Of a stretch of DNA of 64,000 bases, positions 58,056 through 64,000 are shown in pieces (positions within the stretch are counted from its first letter, which is position 1; each line of letters opens with the position of its first letter). Both the position numbers and the translations under genes were made by a program. The notes beneath the pieces were generated by a model. It had not been told where the DNA came from. It saw only the letters and a list, made by a program, of their open reading frames with translations, and ran no database searches. Origin of the DNA: Ostrinia nubilalis (taxonomy: Eukaryota > Arthropoda > Insecta > Lepidoptera > Crambidae); assembly GCF_963855985.1 (NCBI RefSeq), contig NC_087104.1:14942001-15006000 (forward strand), in the 5' to 3' direction.

Positions 58056-59458
58056 CTTTTTCAATAAAATACAGTAATTTATAGTTTACATGATACGCAA
58101 TAAAAAACTGTAACAATATCACTTTTGGTAGAAATACGTTTTCATTATTTCGTCACTTTCTTCGAAATAAATAACCTGTTATGAGTTCATTGAATAATTT
58201 ACCTATGTAAAATAAAATTTTGTATACACTTGAACACAGGTGTTGTGAAAGACGTGCCAATACTTGAAATGCATTAAGAAACGTAACATCCTAAGTGCTA
58301 TTTGTAAGTCGATAATAAATAACATCCAATGGCGAGAAATTCATTTTATTGGACCCATCTTTATGTGTAGATAAATAATCTGATATAATTTTCCACGATG
58401 CCCTCTATACGACAAGAAAAAGAAGCCTCGTAGCCCCGGAACTACACTGTAGACCAGGGTCGCCGGCCGCTCCCGGATCGCTCCAGTTATTTAGCTAAAT
58501 AAACTCCGAATGTTAACGTTTGAAATGCAAAGCGCTTCTTAACTCGCTTTGGCTGTTCCACAATTTTAAAGGCATCAGTCGAATAACTTTTGACTTATTT
58601 CGGCGAGAAAGTGTCACAGTCAAGCGACAGCTGCAGCTAAGAAAGTTCTAGGTGCTTTCTTAGTAGATATGATTGGATAGAGTCCAGTTCGTACGTACGT
58701 ATTAGAGGCAAATAAGTGGTGAGATTTTTTGTTAGATATGTTTTTGTTTGAAATAATTATGGTAATTATTCCGAGCAGTGTCTGTGAGGTGAAAATGATT
58801 GAAAATTAATTAAAAATCACAATAACTGTAAATATTGGTACTGAGAAAGGGAATTATATGTATACACGGTGTTAGGTAAATGGGTATATGAGCCGACACT
58901 AGCCCATGTTAACATGGGCATATAAATGGTATGGTGAAATCAGAAATTTGATATCATTATTTTTTTTTAATTTTCATACAAAATAAAATTTATAAAATCC
59001 GATTTGTTGGATGTTTTAAATAAAATACAGTTCTTCACGTTTTATCGATATGACGTCTCAAAAATATAATTCATTTAAAGTTAGGTTCTACCTGTTCTGC
59101 ATAATATAAACTATTTCATAAGGCACCACTTTTACGTTTTCTTTTAGTTGTGTCACTTCTCGCGGATGGAAGTTTACTTTTAATCAAATCGAGTCTCCTT
59201 CCTATGTCTTCCCTCCAATTTCCGCTCCAATCAAAGTTTCATCACAATCGGTCTGCATTCATGAAGCTCCAGCCAACTCCAACTAAGTGTGATAACTGCG
59301 CATTGAAAGGGTACACGCTTCCACGAAGTCTACCAATTTTAACTCGTAACTCCTTACAAATAGAGATCCAGAAACTTTTGGGAATTTCGTCTGAACAGTC
59401 ATCGTAAAAAGCAGACAGCGCACTTTTAATGAGGGTCTGAGTTCGCCAACTTGCTTAG
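58056..59458. other. Non-coding stretch with a perfect 18-bp palindrome
   Basis: About 58866-59140 carries text I have seen repeated in Lepidoptera (GGGTATATGAGCCGACACTA), including the palindrome GCCCATGTTAACATGGGC at 58902-58919. Class unknown. No gene. Confidence 0.4.
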
Positions 59459-59473
59459 TTATAATGTTCGGGT

Positions 59474-60888
59474 CGTCGCGGCGGAGTATATACTTATTGA
59501 TGTCGTGACAAACAGTCGCTGATACAGCTATAAAATCGGATTTAATAATAATGCAATCGATCTGGTAGACTCTACTGTATTTCTGGGAATTACCCTGGAT
59601 TCAAAACTCCAGTGGGGCCCCCATATAGAAACTCTGGCGGGAAAGCTCAGCTCAGCGGCTTTTGCAATAAAAAGGATACGGTCATTAACTGATGTTTCAA
59701 CAGCTCGCTTACTCTACTTTAGCTACTTTCATAGCCTAATGTCATATGGAATCATGCTATGGGGCAAAGCTGCAGATTTTGAAACAATATTTATTTTGCA
59801 AAAACGTGCGATAAGATACTTGTATAAAATGAAAGCAAGAGCGTCCCTTAGAGAATTGTTTAAAGAAATTGGCATTCTCACGGCCGCTTCACAATACATC
59901 TTAAACTGTATTCTATTTATTCAACAAAATATTAACGAATTCAAAAAGAAAAGTGATATTCACCAAATTAACACTAGAAATAAAAATAAATTGGCTATAC
60001 CCGCTTTTAGACTTAATAAAGTGTTTGCCACTTTTATGGGACAAGGTATCCATTTTTATAACAAAGTCCCTGATAAATATAAAGAGCTACCGTATAATAA
60101 ATTTAAAGGTATAGTTAAAGATCACATGCTTAAAAAAGCCTATTATACAACTCGAGATTTTCTTAATGATAAGTCATCCTGGGAGTAGGATTATGGTCCT
60201 CTCATGCTCGCACTAAAAAGAATTAAAATGAAAAGTAATATTGTATAAACTAATAATAATTTCTCAAATGTTATAGTGTCATGCTTCTCAATCTGGACTG
60301 TTAATTAGCTTTATTATTAGTTTTTTTTAAAGAGATAACTTGGCATTGTCATTCTCACTAAAATGTCTCTGGGGTGGTGGCGTAGTGAGGCGGGTCGTTA
60401 CATTCCCTCTAATATGGTCGAGTGAAGCGATGGCTGGTTCACTCGTCATGTCTGTGAACAGGCGCTGCTTTCGGGGACTGGTCAATCCAAGTTATTCAAA
60501 TTTATGTATGCGAGTCATTTCTACTAGTACCTTAATATGTAAGTCTAGATATTAGCACGTCACTACCTTGTTTAATATACCACGCAATCTTGTATACCCA
60601 TTCTTATGATACACCACACAAGAATGCATGGTAAATTCAGTGAACTGCTCCTGAATCGAATGTACCTACTACTACTATTTCTATTTATTTATATTAACCG
60701 GCAGACAGTGGTGACTGAGTTTGTTGCGGCGCTTCTTCTCAGCACTTGCCAAATGTTGGTCTCGAAGCGCTGGTAGGGTAAAAAGATTATGAGACATGTA
60801 GAGGCTCCTTAAGAGCATATGACGATTTGTAAGAACTATTTATTAGTCTAAACAAATAAAGAAATATTGACTTTGACTTTGACTTTGA
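59474..60888 (+). mobile_element. 5'-truncated Jockey/CR1-like LINE with hexamer tail
   Basis: The 3' part of ORF2 (59523-60188) is followed by about 700 bp of 3' untranslated sequence and a (TTTGAC)n tail at about 60865-60888. Imperfect flanking repeats TTATAATGTTCGGGT (59459-59473) and TTATAACTATTCGGGT (60889-60904) look like a diverged target duplication, which would set the limits given. The last 118 bp match the copy at 51405. Confidence 0.65.
59523..60188 (+). pseudogene. LINE ORF2 C-terminal remnant (post-RT palm and C-terminal domain)
   Basis: An open frame of 222 codons without its N-terminus. It begins in the segment after the reverse-transcriptase palm (LVDSTVFLGITLDSKLQWG), continues with the thumb-like helix region SLMSYGIMLWGKAADFETIF and QKRAIRYLYKMKARASL, and ends KKAYYTTRDFLNDKSSWE and TAG. 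The catalytic FADD box is missing because the copy is 5'-truncated; a TGA at 59520-59522 closes the frame upstream. Related to the C-terminal frame at the right edge (shared KAYY and FL motifs). Cannot encode an active enzyme. Confidence 0.85.
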
Positions 60889-60904
60889 TTATAACTATTC
60901 GGGT

Positions 60905-61244
60905 TTGATTGACTGCTAACCTTTGAGAGGTTGAATTCGCTACGAAGAGCGTATCTCAATTAAAATATTTCTAAAAGACAAAAACCGAGCGTACGTTCGG
61001 GAACAATAAGAAGTGTTACGAGGTGTCCCGATTTTAGAAAGGTGTGGATGTGTCCCGGTCACTGACGCCAAATCCGGGACACGAGTATCCGGATATAGAT
61101 TTGTTCCATTTTATTGTCACAATACGCTCAATATTAAATTACTTTGGCGTACTATTGTCTTTCCTGTTATTTTACAGCTTTTTGATATTTATGGCTTTAT
61201 AGCATTTCGTTGCAAAAATAATGGTAAAAGAGATTTATTTATAT
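60905..61244. other. Non-coding stretch, nothing recognised
   Basis: The open frame 61013-61249 has no domain. Confidence 0.45.
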
Positions 61245-61449
61245 ACTAGCTGACCCGGCGAACTTTGTTCCGCCTTAATGGCAATAAATAAGCAGACTTC
61301 TTTTTTTAATTTCGAACGGGATAAAAAGTATCCTATGTCCTTCTCCTGGCTCTAAACTACCTCCCTGACAATTTTCAGCTAAATCGGTTCAGCCGTTCTT
61401 GAGTTATAAGTGGAGTAACTAACACGACTATCTTTTATATATATAGATA
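61245..61449 (+). repeat. Interspersed repeat, ACTAGC...TATAGAT family
   Basis: It opens ACTAGCTGACCCGGCGAACT, has internal TCCTATGTCCTTCTCCTGGC and AAATCGGTTCAGCCGTTCTT, and closes TATATATATAGAT. The text is very common in Lepidoptera in my memory; class not certain. A MITE lies immediately after it. Confidence 0.6.
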
Positions 61450-61619
61450 TATGTCACCGTAATATTGTGAATTCCGTCAGATTATAATCTAATGTAGTTA
61501 AATTACAATCTAACCTTTTTTTTTTTTCGGGGAAAAAATGCACCTAACCCACTGTTAGTTTACAATCTCACGCGTTGTATTATAAACTGACGGAGTTCAC
61601 AATTTTGCGTTGACATATA
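61448..61619. mobile_element. MITE with about 43-bp imperfect terminal inverted repeats
   Basis: TATATGTCACCGTAATATTG... at the left matches the complement of ...CAATTTTGCGTTGACATATA at the right, including TTGTGAATTCCGTCAGATTA versus TTGTGAACTCCGTCAGTTTA. The AT-rich ends leave the target duplication (TA or TATA) undecided. Confidence 0.75.
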
Positions 61620-62956
61620 TAATTTACTAGTAGAGCCTACTTGAAACCGTTGTTTGTTTAGAAAAAAAGGTCACTTTTTAATTGGTCACATTTCAAAAAA
61701 CGCTCTTCATTCTTCCGAACTAGCTACGAGTACATATTGCTAATATTAGCATAGCCTGCCAGGTAAACATTAGACTACAGTGCACCTGCCTTCCGGCACG
61801 GATCCGCCCGTGATCAATAGCGAGCGCGCGGCTGAGGACGTTTTGACAGCTGATTGATCGGCGCCGACAACTTGTTCAGGCCAGGGGCGCCCAACATGTT
61901 TTAACTCTGACCCTGGGTTGAAAGGGTAAAAGAAAAGATATTTTTGAAACGGTTTAAGTTAAAGTCGTTAAATTAAATGTAGGCATCTGTAATTATTTAT
62001 TTAAAATCTTGCTAATTGTCTGTCTTTTTGGTTTATTCATCATAACTAAAAACACCTACTTGGATGTCGTTAAATTCTGATTCGCTATCATTATTTAGAG
62101 TTTGGGATTATTCTAAGTTTATTGAACTTTCATTAGTATCATTGTTTATTTTGTTCTTAGTAGAATTTTGCCTTATTTGGAACCACTGGCAAAACTTTTA
62201 AAGGTGCCAGAGCTTTCGCCGCAAATTTTTTATTACTCAGGCTTTTAAAAGCACTAATTAAGGTTTTATACAGTGACCCCACAAAATATAATACACAACG
62301 CTTGTTTTTCTAGGCTTAGACCCATTAATCTTAGAAAACTGATCATAAATTCAGCATAATATATTCCGTCTCGGCCACCCCAGGCATTGTTAAAAAGTCA
62401 AACTAAGAGGTTGTAAACTTTAAACAAGTTTCAAAGTGTTCTTAACAGTTCTTTCAGGGGCTCTTGTGTAAATATTATATCTATAAACGTAAGTAAGTAA
62501 ACGAATTACTTATCGTGAATTTAGCAAAGGTAGGGGTTGAATTTAATGACGTAACATTTCTTAATATTGTGTAATTATTTCATAGCAATTTGTATTGTAG
62601 TTCTTTTGATAACTCTGATATAAATACTCTATTTTCCATAACATCAATCGGTCAATTATAATTCAATGGAAATAGTAGGTCCCATGTACTTACTAGGTTA
62701 CGTAACGCTCGATAATATATTTTGTTTACCAAATAAAATGAAAAATAACCAAATGAAATCTAAGTTTCGCGTGGGGGCTAATAAAGCAATCGAGGCAGTC
62801 GATTCATAGATTAACAAAACCAGCCAGGTCATTACATAAAATTAAATCTTCATAGATACCTACTAACAAAAACGAGAATAGTTATTTAATTTTTAGCGTT
62901 AAGAGTCGCATCTCAAACTAATTTGAAAATTTTAAATAATTTGAAAAAATCGAACT
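61620..62956. other. Non-coding stretch, nothing firmly recognised
   Basis: A GC-rich patch lies at about 61790-61890. CAGGGGCGCCCAA at 61882 resembles a hAT end, but no partner end was found. Confidence 0.4.
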
Positions 62957-63028
62957 GCCTAAGGCGGGAATAGAACCCACGACCTTTCGCTTGCCGGGCG
63001 ATTGCTCTTCCAACTGAGCTACTTACTT
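62957..63028 (-). pseudogene. tRNA-like pseudogene or SINE head
   Basis: The reverse complement folds as a tRNA: D-arm GCTC...GAGC, anticodon loop CCGGCAA, T-arm GTGGG-TTCTATT-CCCGC. The acceptor stem pairs at only about four of seven positions, position 33 is C instead of T, and one base pair of the anticodon stem is lost. It is therefore unlikely to be a working tRNA. The apparent anticodon would be GGC (Ala). It may be the head of a tRNA-derived SINE. Confidence 0.6.
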
Positions 63029-63390
63029 AGACACTGGATTAACCCGTCGAAATGTTATGTATAATTTTCAAAGAAACGAGAATATTTTCATTGTTTTTAT
63101 TTACTTTACAGGGTACTAAATGTTTATTCCTTTAACCAAAAAGCAACGCAACGTTTCAATAAGCATGCATATTTCTTTCCTTTTAGAATAGATAAGCACG
63201 AGCCCCCAGTGACTGACTTGGTAAAGAAAAATTGTTTGCTTAAAAGCTCACCTCTTTTTTATTTGCTCTTCTGAATATGAATAACGAAGTTCACTCATAA
63301 TTAACGGTCAGTGTTTGTTCTCATCAGGCTGTGGATAGATGGAGCGATAGGGCCCCAAATAAAACAAGCTTGATTACGTATTAATCAAAT
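63029..63390. other. Non-coding stretch, nothing recognised
   Basis: AT-rich; no repeats or genes identified. Confidence 0.45.
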
Positions 63391-64000
63391 CAAATCAAAT
63401 CAAATCAAATCAAAATCATTTATTGCATAATGTAGGTACATATTATAGGTCACATAAAAAAATATATTGTTCAGCTACATCATACCATATCGGCATGCAA
63501 CAGAATCAATTTTTCGTGATTCAAGAAATTATACAAAAGAATTAAATTAAATGTCACAATAATAATTAACAATGTCAAATTTAGTAGATAGAATTTAATA
63601 TTACATTAGTATGTCAATTTGTCACATAGATTTGATAATAACAAGGTCAAACAAACAATTTATGTAGAATAATGTCTTTAAATGGATCTATCCAGGAGGA
63701 ATTCGCTAACTGAGTAGTATGCTTTATCAATTAAAAAGTCGTGTAGGATTTTTTTAAAAATAAATAAGTCTTCTTTATTTCTTATGGTATGTGGTAATTT
63801 ATTATAAATTCGCGGTGCCATACCTGGTAAGTTTTTTGTAAACAGTGCTGTTTTGTGTTCAGTTGAGCATATTCTGTTTTTGTGTCGTATACTTTTATGT
63901 ACTGAGAATAAAGGAGGATTTCTTCTGACAAATAAACATACCTCCTCAATGTAAATTGATGGGAGGGTTAGTAGATTTAAGGATTTAAAGTAAGGTTTAC
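63391..64000 (-). mobile_element. Jockey/CR1-like LINE, 3' end, continues past the right edge
   Basis: A (GATTT)n pentamer tail at 63384-63412 follows GCAATAAATGATTTTGATTT on the minus strand, then about 260 bp of 3' untranslated text and the ORF2 C-terminus. The rest lies outside the window. Confidence 0.8.
63678..63998 (-). CDS. LINE ORF2 C-terminus, partial, open
   Basis: Reading from the right edge, 106 uninterrupted codons end at TAA (63680-63678). The peptide includes FKSLNLLTLPSIYIEEVCLF, then RNPPLFSVHKSIRHKN, GMAPRIYNKLPHTIRNKEDL and IDKAYYSVSEFLLDRSI. This is the conserved C-terminal region that follows the reverse transcriptase in Jockey/CR1-like LINEs (leucine-rich helix, PRIYNKLP, then KAYYS-EFL). 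No stop or frameshift is present, so the copy could be young. Reverse-transcriptase palm motifs would be beyond the window. The frame is similar in layout to the remnant at 59523-60188 but a different family. Confidence 0.82.
   Translation of the reverse strand, partial: KPYFKSLNLLTLPSIYIEEVCLFVRRNPPLFSVHKSIRHKNRICSTEHKTALFTKNLPGMAPRIYNKLPHTIRNKEDLFIFKKILHDFLIDKAYYSVSEFLLDRSI

Noticed and set aside
61882..61915. CAGGGGCGCCCAA as the end of a hAT element
   Set aside because: No matching opposite end and no 8-bp duplication could be found.
1..64000. CRISPR arrays, operons, bacterial or viral gene clusters
   Set aside because: No spaced direct repeats of that type and no clustered host-like genes; the window is typical insect nuclear repeat DNA.

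Overview
The window reads as nuclear DNA of a moth or butterfly (Lepidoptera). This is inferred from its AT-rich base composition and from repeat families I recognise as lepidopteran: short RTE-like LINE tails, TC...CTRR Helitrons, a tRNA-headed SINE with an ATTT-rich tail, and LINE 3' ends with (TTTGAC)n or (GATTT)n tails. I find no conserved host protein-coding gene, rRNA or CRISPR array. The window is most likely intergenic or deep intronic. Species cannot be decided from the sequence.

Layout. Positions 1-3073 (minus) hold the 5' half of a CR1-like LINE: an intact ORF1 (coiled coil plus SGNH-esterase-like domain) and an uninterrupted ORF2 (endonuclease, start of reverse transcriptase) that runs off the left edge. 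ORF2 lies in the -1 frame, with a canonical slippery heptamer directly before the ORF1 stop codon. Positions 3.9-18 kb are repeat debris: a Helitron, RTE tails, a 1.35-kb CACTA-like DNA element with 3-bp target duplications and decayed protein fragments, a LINE insertion with a 5' inversion, and a tandemly expanded repeat. Positions 18-24 kb are almost repeat-free, with one TATA/initiator-like motif pair. Positions 24.5-27.5 kb hold two inverted SINEs flanking a 1.4-kb foldback element. Positions 28-40 kb contain scattered LINE and Helitron fragments, a perfect 27-bp-arm hairpin and a terminal-inverted-repeat MITE.

Positions 40185-44693 (minus) are a complete Ty1/copia retrotransposon. It has 188-bp LTRs that look identical, a TAAAG target duplication, a primer-binding site matching a half initiator-methionine tRNA, a polypurine tract, and one intact 1314-residue Gag-Pol ORF. 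It is the only complete and plausibly active element in the window. Positions 45-64 kb contain SINE and LINE fragments, another TTA-flanked MITE, a 5'-truncated Jockey/CR1-like LINE with recognisable reverse-transcriptase remnants, a third MITE, a tRNA-like pseudogene, and the 3' end of a further LINE that leaves the right edge with an open C-terminal reading frame.

The features do not work together as a pathway. They are independent parasites at different stages of decay, with short GC-rich islands between them that are the best candidates for host regulatory DNA. All family assignments are by eye and from memory; no search or alignment was run.
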